Program-made: the position numbers and the translations under genes
Source: Stackebrandtia nassauensis DSM 44728
Lineage (GTDB): Bacteria; Actinomycetota; Actinomycetes; Mycobacteriales; Micromonosporaceae
Assembly (NCBI RefSeq): GCF_000024545.1
Contig: NC_013947.1
Coordinates: 5,084,001 to 5,148,000 of the forward strand
DNA: 64,000 nt
Direction: 5' to 3'
In this document: positions 18,842-27,463 of the stretch, piece after piece
Numbering within the stretch: position 1 is the first letter of the stretch
Layout: each line of letters starts with the position of its first letter
The notes under the pieces: model-generated
Database searches by the model: none
What the model saw: the letters and a program-made list of their open reading frames with translations, nothing else
Told to the model about the DNA's origin: nothing

Positions 18842-20002
18842 ATGGAATTGGCCGCCACGATTCAGAAGATCGAACGCGCCGCCAGCGCCCTGGCCACCCA
18901 GAGCGTGGCCCGCATGGACGCCGAACTGCCGTGGTTTCGCGAGCTGCCCGCCGAACAGCGGGCCATGGTCACGCTGGTCGCGCAGGCCGGGGTCGGCTCC
19001 TTCGTGGAATGGCTGCGCGGCGACGGTGAGGCACCGGCCGTCGGCGACGAGGTCTTCGACGGCGCCCCGCGCGAGCTGGCCCGCCTGATCCGGTTGCAGC
19101 ACACCGTGGCGCTCATCAAGGTCACCATCGACGTCGTCGAGGAGCAGGTGCCGCACCTGGCCGCGCCCGGGGAGGAGGAGGCGCTGCACATCGCGGTGCT
19201 GAAGTTCTCCCGCGAGGTCGCCTTCGGTGCCGCGCGGGTGTACGCCCGCACCGCCGAGACCCGGGGCGCCTGGGACGCCCGGTTGCAGGCGATGCTGGTC
19301 GACGGGCTGCTGCGCGGCGACGACGGCGACGAGATCGCCGGACGCGCCGCCGCGCTGGGCTGGGGCGACTCGTCCCCGGTCGCGGTGGTGGTGGGCCGCT
19401 CCCCCGGCGGCGAGGCCGCCGTCATCCTGCACGCGGTGCACCGGGCCACCCGCCGGATGGGCATCGACGTGGTCGCCGGTGTGCACGGCGAACGGCTGAT
19501 CCTGGTGCTGGGCGGAAGCACCGAACCCGAGGAGGTCGCGGGCAAACTCGTCGGGCAGTTTGGCGAGGGCCCGATCGTGGTCGGACCGGCGACGCCGAGC
19601 CTGGCCGAGGCGGGCGCCTCGGCGCGGGCGGCGCTGTCGGGACACCGGGCGGCACCGGCCTGGCCGGGCGCGCCGCGTCCGGTCTCGGCGCATCAACTGC
19701 TGGCCGAGCGGGCGCTGGCCGGGGACAACGAGGCCCGACGGATCCTGCGCATCGACGTCTACAACGCCCTGGAACGCGCCGGTGGTTCGCTGCTGAGCAC
19801 CGTGGACACCTTCATCGCCACCGGCGGCGTCCTGGAGGGCACCGCGCGGGCGGTGTTCGTGCACCCCAACACGATTCGCTACCGGATGCGCCGGGTCGCC
19901 GAAGTGACGGGTTTCTCCCCGTTTGTCCCCCATGACGCTTTCACTCTGCACGTGGCCTTGACCATAGGTCGCCTGGATCCCACCAGTGACGTCATACGTT
20001 AG
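18842..20002 (+). CDS. fasR: PucR-family transcriptional regulator of fatty-acid synthesis, FasR type
   Basis: 386 residues. The C-terminus carries the PucR/CdaR helix-turn-helix: L-L-S-T-V-D-T-F-I-A-T-G-G, then V-F-V-H-P-N-T-I-R-Y-R-M-R-R-V (about 345-370). The middle is a GGDEF-like sensory fold and the N-terminus is helical. Its place immediately upstream of fabD-fabH-acpP-fabF matches FasR of Streptomyces and the mycobacterial orthologue Rv2242, known activators of this cluster. No Shine-Dalgarno precedes the ATG, and a TTAATA-like -10 box (AACGCTTAATACATG) ends five bases before it, so a leaderless transcript is possible. Confidence 0.92.
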   Translation: MELAATIQKIERAASALATQSVARMDAELPWFRELPAEQRAMVTLVAQAGVGSFVEWLRGDGEAPAVGDEVFDGAPRELARLIRLQHTVALIKVTIDVVEEQVPHLAAPGEEEALHIAVLKFSREVAFGAARVYARTAETRGAWDARLQAMLVDGLLRGDDGDEIAGRAAALGWGDSSPVAVVVGRSPGGEAAVILHAVHRATRRMGIDVVAGVHGERLILVLGGSTEPEEVAGKLVGQFGEGPIVVGPATPSLAEAGASARAALSGHRAAPAWPGAPRPVSAHQLLAERALAGDNEARRILRIDVYNALERAGGSLLSTVDTFIATGGVLEGTARAVFVHPNTIRYRMRRVAEVTGFSPFVPHDAFTLHVALTIGRLDPTSDVIR

Positions 20003-20106
20003 AGCAGCTCAACAGCCGCAATTAGAGGAACCCTACAAAACTTTTGATGAGTTATCGTGCGCGGCGCCAGGTTGAAAAGCCGCCATGATCAGTAAGAGTC
20101 AAGGGC
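20003..20106 (+). promoter_or_regulatory. fabD promoter region with candidate FasR site
   Basis: The 104 bases between fasR and fabD contain the unusually AT-rich segment CCCTACAAAACTTTTGATGA (about 20030-20049), with the partial palindrome AAAA-C-TTTT. Because FasR homologues activate this operon from the fabD upstream region, this is the most likely operator. No -10 or -35 box is clear. The assignment is by position and composition. Confidence 0.45.
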
Positions 20107-21030
20107 GTGCTTTCCGTACTCGCGCCCGGGCAGGGTTCCCAAAAACCCGGGTTTCTGATTCCCTGGCTGGAGCTTCCCGGCGTAGCCGAGCGCCTGGGCT
20201 CCTGGTCTGAACTCATCGGCATCGATCTCGTCCACCTTGGAACAACCGCGACCCAAGAGGAAATCACCGACACCGCCAAGACGCAGCCGCTGCTGACCGC
20301 CGCGGCCCTGCTGGCCGCCGAACAGCTGCCCATCGAGGACGTCGACCTGGTCGCCGGACACTCGGTCGGCGAACTGGGCGCCTCCGTCATGGCCGGAGTA
20401 CTCACCCCCGAAGCCGCGCTGCGGCTGGCCACGGCCCGCGGCCGCGAGATGGCCGCCGCCTGCGCCCTCACCCCCACCGGCATGTCCGCCGTCCTGGGCG
20501 GCGACGACCAGGTGGTCCGCGAGGCCATCGAACAGGCCGGGGCCTACCCCGCCAACATCAACGGCGCCGGGCAGGTCGTGGCCGCCGGCACCACCGAGGC
20601 ACTGGCCCGACTGGCCGACAACCCGCCGCCCGGCGCGCGGGTGCGCTCGCTGTCGGTGGCCGGAGCCTTCCACACCCCGTACATGAAACCCGCGCAGGCC
20701 AAACTCACCGCCTTCGCGTCCACACTCGAACCCGCCGACCCCGAGCGAACCTGGCTGTCCAATGCCGACGGTTCGGCGATGGAGTCCGGCAACCAGGCGC
20801 TGCTGCGACTCGTCGCCCAGGTCACCACCTCGGTGCGCTGGGACGAATGCATGAAGACGATGACCAAGCTGGGCGTCACCGCGATCGTGGAACTGCCGCC
20901 CGCGGGAACGCTGGCCGGGCTCGCCAAGCGCGCCATGCCGGGCATGGAGATCGTCAAGGTCAACACGCCCGACGACCTGGAGGCCGCCCGCGACCTCATC
21001 AACCGCAACCGTAAGGAACGCACAGCATGA
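20107..21030 (+). CDS. fabD: malonyl-CoA:ACP transacylase
   Basis: 307 residues. It transfers malonyl from CoA to the acyl carrier protein for type II fatty-acid synthesis in the cytosol. The N-terminal G-Q-G-S-Q block, the nucleophile in G-H-S-V-G-E (Ser86), the active-site His in A-F-H-T-P-Y-M (His189) and the V-E-L-P-P-A-G-T-L-x-G-L region are all present. The GTG start follows AAGGG. Its last four bases (ATGA) overlap the fabH start, so the two are translationally coupled. Confidence 0.97.
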   Translation: MLSVLAPGQGSQKPGFLIPWLELPGVAERLGSWSELIGIDLVHLGTTATQEEITDTAKTQPLLTAAALLAAEQLPIEDVDLVAGHSVGELGASVMAGVLTPEAALRLATARGREMAAACALTPTGMSAVLGGDDQVVREAIEQAGAYPANINGAGQVVAAGTTEALARLADNPPPGARVRSLSVAGAFHTPYMKPAQAKLTAFASTLEPADPERTWLSNADGSAMESGNQALLRLVAQVTTSVRWDECMKTMTKLGVTAIVELPPAGTLAGLAKRAMPGMEIVKVNTPDDLEAARDLINRNRKERTA

Positions 21031-21974
21031 GCAGCAAGGGTTCCCGCGTCCTGGGCCTTGGCCACTACCAGCCGTCCAAAGTCCTCACCAATGAGGACCT
21101 GTCCAAGATCGTCGACACCAACGACGAGTGGATCCAGTCGCGGGTCGGCATCAAGGAACGGCGCATCGCCGAGAAGGAGTCGGTGGCCGACATGGCCACC
21201 GAGGCCGCGGCCAAGGCGCTGACCGACGCCGGACTCACCGCCGCCGACATCGACCTCGTCGTCGTGGCCACCTGCAGCAACATCGACCGGGTTCCCAACA
21301 CCGCCTGCCGCGTCGCCGACCGGCTGGGCATCGAGGCGCCGGGCGCCTTCGACGTCAACACCGCCTGCTCGGGCTTCTCGCACGCCCTGGCCACCGCCGA
21401 CCACGCGATCCGGGCCGGTGCCTCGACGACGGCACTGGTGATCGGCGTGGAGAAGCTGTCCGACTTCACCGACTGGACCGACCGCTCCACCTGCGTGATC
21501 TTCGGCGACGGCGCCGGAGCCGCGGTCATCACCGGCACGAACGACGCCAAACCCGGCGTCGGCCCGGTGGTGTGGGGCTCGGTGCCCAGCATGAGCGACG
21601 TGGTGCGCATCGAGGCGACCCACCCGTACATCGCCCAGGAGGGACAGACCGTCTTCCGTTGGGCGATAACGACGCTGGCCCCGCTGGCGCGCAAGGCCGC
21701 CGAGGCCGCGGGTGTGGCCATGGAGGACGTGGCCGCGTTCGTCGGACACCAGGCGAACCTGCGCATCATCGAGGGCATCGCCAAGAAACTGCAGGCGCCC
21801 AACGCCATCATCGCCACCGACATCATCGAGTCGGGCAACACCTCGGCGGCCTCGGTGCCGCTGGCTTTGTCCAAGATGGTGGAACGCGGCGAACTGACCT
21901 CCGGAGCTCCGGTCCTGTTGTTCGGGTTCGGCGGGGGTCTGACCTACGCGGGTCAGATCATTTACGTTCCATAA
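21027..21974 (+). CDS. fabH: 3-oxoacyl-ACP synthase III
   Basis: 315 residues. It starts fatty-acid chains by condensing an acyl-CoA primer with malonyl-ACP. The complete triad is visible: Cys114 in N-T-A-C-S-G-F, His241 in G-H-Q-A-N-L-R-I and Asn271 in E-S-G-N-T-S-A-A-S. Actinomycete FabH enzymes often accept branched primers; substrate choice cannot be read here. It overlaps fabD by four bases. Presence of fabH inside the cluster follows the Streptomyces order rather than the mycobacterial fabD-acpM-kasA order. Confidence 0.97.
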   Translation: MSSKGSRVLGLGHYQPSKVLTNEDLSKIVDTNDEWIQSRVGIKERRIAEKESVADMATEAAAKALTDAGLTAADIDLVVVATCSNIDRVPNTACRVADRLGIEAPGAFDVNTACSGFSHALATADHAIRAGASTTALVIGVEKLSDFTDWTDRSTCVIFGDGAGAAVITGTNDAKPGVGPVVWGSVPSMSDVVRIEATHPYIAQEGQTVFRWAITTLAPLARKAAEAAGVAMEDVAAFVGHQANLRIIEGIAKKLQAPNAIIATDIIESGNTSAASVPLALSKMVERGELTSGAPVLLFGFGGGLTYAGQIIYVP

Positions 21975-22005
21975 GACAATCACTTACCGAAAGGAAACAT
22001 CCACA

Positions 22006-22254
22006 ATGGCAAAATCACGTGAGGAAATCGTCGAGGGTCTGGCCGACATCCTCGAAGAGGTAGCCGGTGTCGAGCCCGCCAAGGCCACCGAGGACAAGAG
22101 CTTCGTCGACGACCTCGACGTCGACTCGCTGTCCATGGTGGAGGTCGTGGTGGCCGCCGAGGAGAAGTTCGACGTGAAGATCCCCGACGACGACGTCCAG
22201 TCCCTCAAGACCGTCGGTGACGCCGTCTCCTACATCGAAAAGGCGCAGAAGTAG
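22006..22254 (+). CDS. acpP: acyl carrier protein
   Basis: 82 residues, acidic four-helix protein. The phosphopantetheine attachment site is Ser41 in D-L-D-V-D-S-L-S-M-V-E. A strong AAAGGAA lies 9-10 bases before the ATG, fitting the high expression expected of ACP. The stop codon overlaps the fabF start by one base (TAGTG). Confidence 0.97.
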   Translation: MAKSREEIVEGLADILEEVAGVEPAKATEDKSFVDDLDVDSLSMVEVVVAAEEKFDVKIPDDDVQSLKTVGDAVSYIEKAQK

Positions 22255-23468
22255 TGACAGACGTTGTCGTAACCGGGCTCGGCGCGACCACCCCGCTCGG
22301 CGGGGATGTCGCCTCGACGTGGCGTGCGCTGGTCGCAGGCGAATCCGGCGTCGGCCCGCTGGAGCAGGAGTGGGCGGCCGAACTGCCGGTGCGCATCGCC
22401 GCGCAGCTTGCCGAGGATCCCGGCGAGAAGATTCCCCGGGTGCGGCAGCGGCGGCTGGACCGCAGCGAGCAGATCGCGATCATCGCCGCGACCGAGGCAT
22501 ACGCCGACGCCGGACTCACCGACGCCGGACTCGACCCCGAACGCCTCGGGGTGTGTTACGGCAGCGGCATCGGCGGGGCCATCACCCTGCTGGAACAGGA
22601 CGACATCCTGGAGGAGAAGGGCGCGCGGCGGGTCTCCCCGCACACCGTCCCGATGCTCATGCCCAACGGACCGGCCGCCTGGGTGGGGCTGGAGCTGGGC
22701 GCCAAGGCGGGCGTGCACGCGCCCACCAGCGCCTGCGCGACCAGTGCCGAGGCGCTGGCCTGGGGCCTGGACATGATCCGGCTCGGACGGGCCGACGTGG
22801 TGGTGGCCGGTGGCTGCGAGGCCGTGGTCGCGCCGCTGCCGATCGCCGGGTTCGCGTCCATGAAGGCGCTGTCGACCCGCAACGACGATCCGACCAGGGC
22901 CTCGCGTCCGTGGGACAAGGGCCGCGACGGTTTCGTCCTCGGTGAGGGCGCCGGTGCGGTGGTGTTGGAGCGGGCCGAACACGCCGCCGCGCGCGGGGCC
23001 AGGGTCTACGCGAAGCTGGCCGGGGCGGGTATCACCTCGGACGGCTTCGACATCGTGCAGCCCGACCCGGCCGGCGGCATCCGGGCGATGCGCGCGGCGC
23101 TGCGCGACGCCGACGTCGCCGCCGCCGACATCGGGCACATCAACGCACACGGAACCTCCACTCCGGTGGGTGACATGGGTGAGATCCGCGGCATCGTCGA
23201 GGCCGTCGGCAAACACCCGATCGTCACCAGCACCAAGTCCATGACCGGGCACCTTCTGGGTGGCGCGGGAGCCGTGGAGTCGATCGCCATCATCAAGGCG
23301 ATCGGCGAGGGGATCATCCCGCCCACCATCAACCTGGACGACCCCGACGACGACCTCGTCGTGGACGTCGCCGCCAACACCGCTCGCAAGGCGGACATCT
23401 CCGCCGCGATGAACAACTCCTTCGGCTTCGGCGGCCACAACGTCTCGCTGGTTTTCACAAGGGCCTAG
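22254..23468 (+). CDS. fabF: 3-oxoacyl-ACP synthase II
   Basis: 404 residues. It elongates acyl-ACP with malonyl-ACP. The Cys-His-His set is complete: Cys161 in S-A-C-A-T-S, His299 in N-A-H-G-T-S-T and His395 in G-G-H-N-V-S, with the conserved Lys in T-K-S-M-T-G-H. The GTG start shares its first base with the acpP stop, indicating coupled translation. There is one fabF copy, unlike the kasA/kasB pair of mycobacteria. Confidence 0.97.
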   Translation: MTDVVVTGLGATTPLGGDVASTWRALVAGESGVGPLEQEWAAELPVRIAAQLAEDPGEKIPRVRQRRLDRSEQIAIIAATEAYADAGLTDAGLDPERLGVCYGSGIGGAITLLEQDDILEEKGARRVSPHTVPMLMPNGPAAWVGLELGAKAGVHAPTSACATSAEALAWGLDMIRLGRADVVVAGGCEAVVAPLPIAGFASMKALSTRNDDPTRASRPWDKGRDGFVLGEGAGAVVLERAEHAAARGARVYAKLAGAGITSDGFDIVQPDPAGGIRAMRAALRDADVAAADIGHINAHGTSTPVGDMGEIRGIVEAVGKHPIVTSTKSMTGHLLGGAGAVESIAIIKAIGEGIIPPTINLDDPDDDLVVDVAANTARKADISAAMNNSFGFGGHNVSLVFTRA

Positions 23469-23478
23469 GAGGTCTACA

Positions 23479-24906
23479 GTGTCTAATCCAACTGTCGAAG
23501 CCGAACAAGAGGTCGTCGACGTCCGCGACCCGATGCCTCGGCTCACGGCGCTGTTCGACACCGGAACCATCTCGCTGCTCCACAGTGGCGATGACTCCGG
23601 CGTCGTCACGGCGCGCGGCGACATCGCCGGTTCCCCGGCGATCGCCTACTGCTCCGACGCTCGCGTCAAGGGCGGCGCCATCGGCATCGACGGCGGTAAG
23701 CACATTGTGGACGCCATCGACACCGCGGTGCGGGAACGGATTCCGGTCATCGGGGTGTGGCACTCCGGCGGCGCCCGGTTGGCCGAGGGTGTCACGGCCC
23801 TGCACGCCATCGGTGAGATCTTCGCCGCGATGGTGCGGGCCTCGGGGCGGGTACCGCAGATCTCGGTGGTGCTGGGCCCGGCCGCGGGTGGCGCGGCCTA
23901 CGGTCCGGCGCTGACCGACATCGTCATCATGTCCAACTCCGGCCGCATCTTCGTGACCGGCCCGGAGGTCGTCAAGAGCGTCACCGGCGAACAGTCCGAC
24001 ATGGAGACACTGGGCGGACCGGACGTGCACGGCAAGAAGTCCGGCGTCGCCCACATCACCACCAAGGACGACGCGACGGCCTTCGCCACTGCCCGCGACC
24101 TGGCCTCGCTGCTGGGTCGTCCGGGCCGGTTCGAGGCCGCCGACGCCGACGACTCGACCGACCTGGGCGCGCTGCTCCCCGAGCAGGCCAACCGCGCCTA
24201 CAACGTCAAGCCGCTGGTGAAGAAGCTGCTGGACTCCGGTGAGGGTGTGGAGTCGCCGGTGGAGATGCACGGCAAGTGGGCCGCCAGCATCGTCACGGTG
24301 CTGGGCCGGTTCGCCGGTCGCACCGTCGGCGTCATCGCCAACAACCCGCTCAAGCTCGGCGGCTGCCTCAACTCCGAGAGCGCCGAGAAGTCGGCGCGCT
24401 TCGTGCGGATGTGCGACTCGCTGGGCATCCCGCTGATCGTGCTGGTCGACGTCCCCGGCTACCTGCCGGGCCTCGGCCAGGAGTGGGACGGCGTGGTCCG
24501 TCGCGGCGCGAAACTGCTGCACGCCTTCGCCGAGTCCGTGGTCCCCCGGGTCACCCTGGTGACGCGCAAGTCCTACGGCGGCGCCTACATCGCGATGAAC
24601 TCGCGATCCCTTGGCGCGACGGCGGTCTTCGCGTGGCCGACGGCCGAAGTGGCGGTCATGGGCGCCTCGGCGGCGGTCAACGTCCTGCACCGCAAGAAGC
24701 TCGCCGCGGTCCCCGCGGAAGAGCGGGACGCCTTGCGCGAGAAGCTGATCGCCGACCACGAGAACGAGGCGGGCGGCGTGTCGAAGGCCATCGACATCGG
24801 TGTCGTCGACGAGGTCATCGAGCCGTCCCAGACGCGGTTCCGCATCGCCCAGGCGCTGGCCAGCGCTCCCCCGGCGCGCGGCGCCCACGGCAACATCCCG
24901 CTGTAG
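23479..24906 (+). CDS. accD6: acyl-CoA carboxylase beta subunit (carboxyltransferase), AccD6 type
   Basis: 475 residues with the two crotonase-like halves of biotin-dependent carboxyltransferases. The N half has G-G-A-R-L-A-E-G (CoA side oxyanion region) and G-P-A-A-G-G-A-A-Y; the C half has N-N-P-L-K-L-G-G-C-L, D-V-P-G-Y-L-P-G and G-G-A-Y-I-A-M. It makes malonyl-CoA (or methylmalonyl-CoA) together with a biotinylated alpha subunit encoded elsewhere. AGGAGG lies six bases before the GTG, ten bases after fabF. Position at the end of the fab cluster matches AccD6 of mycobacteria. Confidence 0.93.
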   Translation: MSNPTVEAEQEVVDVRDPMPRLTALFDTGTISLLHSGDDSGVVTARGDIAGSPAIAYCSDARVKGGAIGIDGGKHIVDAIDTAVRERIPVIGVWHSGGARLAEGVTALHAIGEIFAAMVRASGRVPQISVVLGPAAGGAAYGPALTDIVIMSNSGRIFVTGPEVVKSVTGEQSDMETLGGPDVHGKKSGVAHITTKDDATAFATARDLASLLGRPGRFEAADADDSTDLGALLPEQANRAYNVKPLVKKLLDSGEGVESPVEMHGKWAASIVTVLGRFAGRTVGVIANNPLKLGGCLNSESAEKSARFVRMCDSLGIPLIVLVDVPGYLPGLGQEWDGVVRRGAKLLHAFAESVVPRVTLVTRKSYGGAYIAMNSRSLGATAVFAWPTAEVAVMGASAAVNVLHRKKLAAVPAEERDALREKLIADHENEAGGVSKAIDIGVVDEVIEPSQTRFRIAQALASAPPARGAHGNIPL

Positions 24907-24921
24907 AACCACACGAACGCG

Positions 24922-24954
24922 AGCCCCGCACAGACTTCACGTCCGTGCGGGGCT
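24922..24954 (+). terminator. terminator of the fab-accD6 operon
   Basis: A stem AGCCCCGCAC/GTGCGGGGCT extended by GAC/GTC past one mismatch, loop TTCAC, begins 15 bases after the accD6 stop; TTCGTCG follows. The leftward AraC-type gene ends 18 bases beyond, so it may act in both directions. Confidence 0.85.
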
Positions 24955-24972
24955 TCGTCGTGTGTGGACCGG

Positions 24973-25950
24973 CTAGGCGGTGCGGTTGGGGCGGCGGGTG
25001 TGGGCGGCCCGGAAGGCCGTGGGTGACAGGCCGTAGCGGCGGGTGAAGGGTTGGCGCAGGGCTTCGGCCGAGGAGAAGCCGCTGCGGGTGGCCACGGCGG
25101 TGACCGACAGGCCGCTGGTGTCGAGCAGGCGCGCGGCGGCGGCGAGGCGGGCCTCGCGGACGTAGCGGCCCGGGGTCTGTCCCGTGTGTTCGGTGAACAG
25201 GCGGGTCAGCTGGCGTTGGCTCACCCGGGCGCGGCGGGCCAGTTCGGTGGTGGACAGGTCGGCGTCGGGGTGGCTGGTGATGTGCTCACAGACCTTGCGC
25301 AGCAACGGGTGGGTGGTGGCGGGGGCGGCGACGTAGACGCTCATCTGGGCCTGGTCGGCGGGGCGTTGCAGGTAGGTGACCAGGACGCGGGAGGTGAACC
25401 TGGCCAGGTCGGGACCGTTGTCGTCCTCGACGAGGGCCAGGGTGAGGTCGAGGGCGCTGGTGACCCCGGCGGCGGTGAACACCGAGCCGTCGCGCACGAA
25501 GATCGGGGCCGGGTCGATGGTGACGGTCGGGTGGGCCGCGGCGAGACGATCGGCGAAGTACCAGTGGGTGGTGGCCCGTTTGCCGTCCAGCAGGCCGGCG
25601 GCGGCCAGGATGTCGGCGCCGGTGCACACCGAGGCCACCCGCCGGGACTCCCGGGCCAGGCGGCGCACGTGGGCGACGATGCGCCGGTCGGCGGCGGCCG
25701 AGTCGTGGCCCCAGCCGCCCGAGACCACGAGCGTGTCGAAGGGGCCGGTCAGTTTCTCCAGGCTCGCCTGGGCGTGAAGGGTCTGGCCGGAGTCGCAGCG
25801 CACCGGGTTGCCGCCGGGGGCGGCCAGGACGGTGCGGTACGGCGGGTCGGCTCCGGCCCGGTTGGCCGCCGCCAGGGTGGAGGTCACGCAGGCGATGTCG
25901 AGCAGCATGGCGTCGTCGTAGCCGACGACGGCCACCAGGCGTTCATTCAT
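24973..25950 (-). CDS. AraC-family regulator with DJ-1/PfpI domain
   Basis: 325 residues. The N-terminal half (about 1-185) is a DJ-1/PfpI glutaminase-like domain with the elbow V-A-S-V-C-T-G-A-D-I-L (Cys near 112), as in FtrA/GlxA-type regulators; the C-terminal half has two AraC helix-turn-helix motifs (S-T-T-E-L-A-R-R-A-R-V-S-Q-R-Q-L-T-R-L-F and V-T-A-V-A-T-R-S-G-F-S). The family senses small metabolites, but no ligand can be read. The ATG lies inside a CATATATG palindrome (25948-25955) and has no Shine-Dalgarno. It is divergent from the GPGG membrane protein gene. Confidence 0.9.
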   Translation of the reverse strand: MNERLVAVVGYDDAMLLDIACVTSTLAAANRAGADPPYRTVLAAPGGNPVRCDSGQTLHAQASLEKLTGPFDTLVVSGGWGHDSAAADRRIVAHVRRLARESRRVASVCTGADILAAAGLLDGKRATTHWYFADRLAAAHPTVTIDPAPIFVRDGSVFTAAGVTSALDLTLALVEDDNGPDLARFTSRVLVTYLQRPADQAQMSVYVAAPATTHPLLRKVCEHITSHPDADLSTTELARRARVSQRQLTRLFTEHTGQTPGRYVREARLAAAARLLDTSGLSVTAVATRSGFSSAEALRQPFTRRYGLSPTAFRAAHTRRPNRTA

Positions 25951-26067
25951 ATATGTAAGTATGGCAAGAAGGCGGGCATCCCAGGATTTCGGACAGACCA
26001 CAGTCGCGTCCGTCGCCCGCCCGCAGGGGTCTGTTTCAGGCAGGCACCCGTCGGGTAAGGACCGGTC

Positions 26068-26211
26068 ATGGAACTCATCTTGTGGATAATCGCCGTGATC
26101 CTGGTGGTCGCCGGGATCTTCCAGCTGTTCAAGGGCAAGCTGCTGTGGGGCATCGTGCTCATCATCGTCGGGCTGCTCGTCGGTCCCGGCGGGGTGAGCA
26201 TCTTCACCTAG
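26068..26211 (+). CDS. GPGG-motif small membrane protein
   Basis: A 47-residue peptide preceded by AAGGA seven bases upstream of the ATG. Two hydrophobic segments (about 2-17 and 25-39) are separated by F-K-G-K, and the C-terminus is the family's fixed motif G-P-G-G-V-S-I-F. Both membrane segments plus the tail make it a typical actinobacterial two-pass mini-protein; function unknown. Confidence 0.85.
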   Translation: MELILWIIAVILVVAGIFQLFKGKLLWGIVLIIVGLLVGPGGVSIFT

Positions 26212-26287
26212 CTCCACAGCCCGGACATTCCTCCCGACAGATGGCGTCAGGGCGCGGTACGGATGCGAATCCGCCGCGCCCTCGACG

Positions 26288-26701
26288 TCATTTCGCGTCG
26301 TCCATGGCCGCGTTGGCCAGGGCGTCGGCTCGGGTGTTGTCCGCGCGGGGGATCCACGTGAAGGTCACCGAGTCGAACTGGCGCACCAGCGCCGCCGCCT
26401 CGGCGGCCAGCGGACGCAGGCCGGGGTGCCGGACCTTCCAGTTGCCGTTCATCTGCTCGACGACGAGTTTGGAGTCCATCCGCACCGCCACGTTGGCGGC
26501 GCCCAGTTCCCGCGCGGCGGTGAGCCCCGCGATCAGACCCGAGTACTCGGCGACGTTGTTGGTGGCTATGCCCAGGAAACCCTGGCGATCCATGAGTTCC
26601 TGGCCGGTCTCGTCCAGTACGACCGCGCCGTACCCGGCCGGTCCCGGGTTACCGCGCGACCCCCCGTCGGCCTCCACGATGACCTTGTCGATTTCGCTCA
26701 C
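26288..26701 (-). CDS. rnhA: ribonuclease HI family protein
   Basis: 137 residues. It cleaves the RNA strand of RNA-DNA hybrids. The acidic metal ligands are visible in E-A-D-G-G-S-R-G-N-P-G (Asp12), N-N-V-A-E-Y (Glu near 50), V-R-M-D-S-K-L-V (Asp near 74) and the final A-D-N-T-R-A-D-A-L-A-N. The phosphatase domain fused to the mycobacterial orthologue (Rv2228c) is absent. The GTG start overlaps the stop of the zinc-ribbon gene by four bases (GTGA). Confidence 0.93.
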   Translation of the reverse strand: MSEIDKVIVEADGGSRGNPGPAGYGAVVLDETGQELMDRQGFLGIATNNVAEYSGLIAGLTAARELGAANVAVRMDSKLVVEQMNGNWKVRHPGLRPLAAEAAALVRQFDSVTFTWIPRADNTRADALANAAMDDAK

Positions 26702-27435
26702 AATCCCGACTCCTCCGTGCGCACCAGAATGGCGCCGCAGTTGTCACAGCGAACCACATCGGACTCGTCGGCGGCGCGCAGGTCCGCCAGCTCCGCCCCC
26801 GATTGCTCAAGACGGCAGGACTCGCAGCGTCGTTGCCGAAGCAGCGCTGCCGCGATGGGTTTGGTCCGGCGAATCTTCTCATAAAGCTTACGCAGATCCT
26901 CGGGAATGTCGACCGAGATGCCCTCCCGGGTGGAGCGCTCGGCGGCCAGCTCGGCATCGATGGCGGCCAATGCCTCGTCGCGGCGCTTCTCGATCTCGGC
27001 CAGAGCGGTGCGTTTGTCGGCCAGGTCGCGGGCGTCGGCCTCGGCGGCGGCCTGCTTCTGCTCCCGCTGCTCCATCAGGTCCAGTTCCTGGTCTTCCAGT
27101 TCGGATTGCCTGCGGGCCAGGGTTTCCAGTTCGTGGGCGATGCCTTCGAGCTCCTTGGGGCCGAGTTTGCCCGAGGCCTGGCGTTCCCGGTCGGTGTCGG
27201 CCCGGCGGCGCACCTGGTCGATCTCGCGTTCCACTTTGGCGATGTCGCGGTCGAGGTCACCGACGGTGGCCTCGTTGCTGCCTGCGCGGTCGGCGAGCTC
27301 GTTGACCTGTTGCCGGAGGGTGACGATCTCGGCCTCCTCGGGCAGGTTCGCCCGACGATGCGCCAATTGCGTCAATGAGGTGTCGGCCTGCTGCAGGTCC
27401 AACAGGCGTCGCTGGTCGGCCGGGTTGGCTCGCAC
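26698..27435 (-). CDS. coiled-coil protein with C4 zinc ribbon
   Basis: 245 residues. Residues about 10-170 are an unbroken antiparallel coiled coil rich in Glu/Arg/Ala; the C-terminus holds C-E-S-C-R (about 200) and C-D-N-C-G (about 230), a C4 zinc ribbon. This is the family of mycobacterial Rv2229c, conserved next to RNase H and Nif3 genes; its role is not established. GTG has GAAGGAG five bases upstream. It lies 28 bases after the Nif3 gene and overlaps rnhA. Confidence 0.92.
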   Translation of the reverse strand: MRANPADQRRLLDLQQADTSLTQLAHRRANLPEEAEIVTLRQQVNELADRAGSNEATVGDLDRDIAKVEREIDQVRRRADTDRERQASGKLGPKELEGIAHELETLARRQSELEDQELDLMEQREQKQAAAEADARDLADKRTALAEIEKRRDEALAAIDAELAAERSTREGISVDIPEDLRKLYEKIRRTKPIAAALLRQRRCESCRLEQSGAELADLRAADESDVVRCDNCGAILVRTEESGL

Positions 27436-27463
27436 TCGCGCTCCTTCTATGTAGTTAGTGGGA

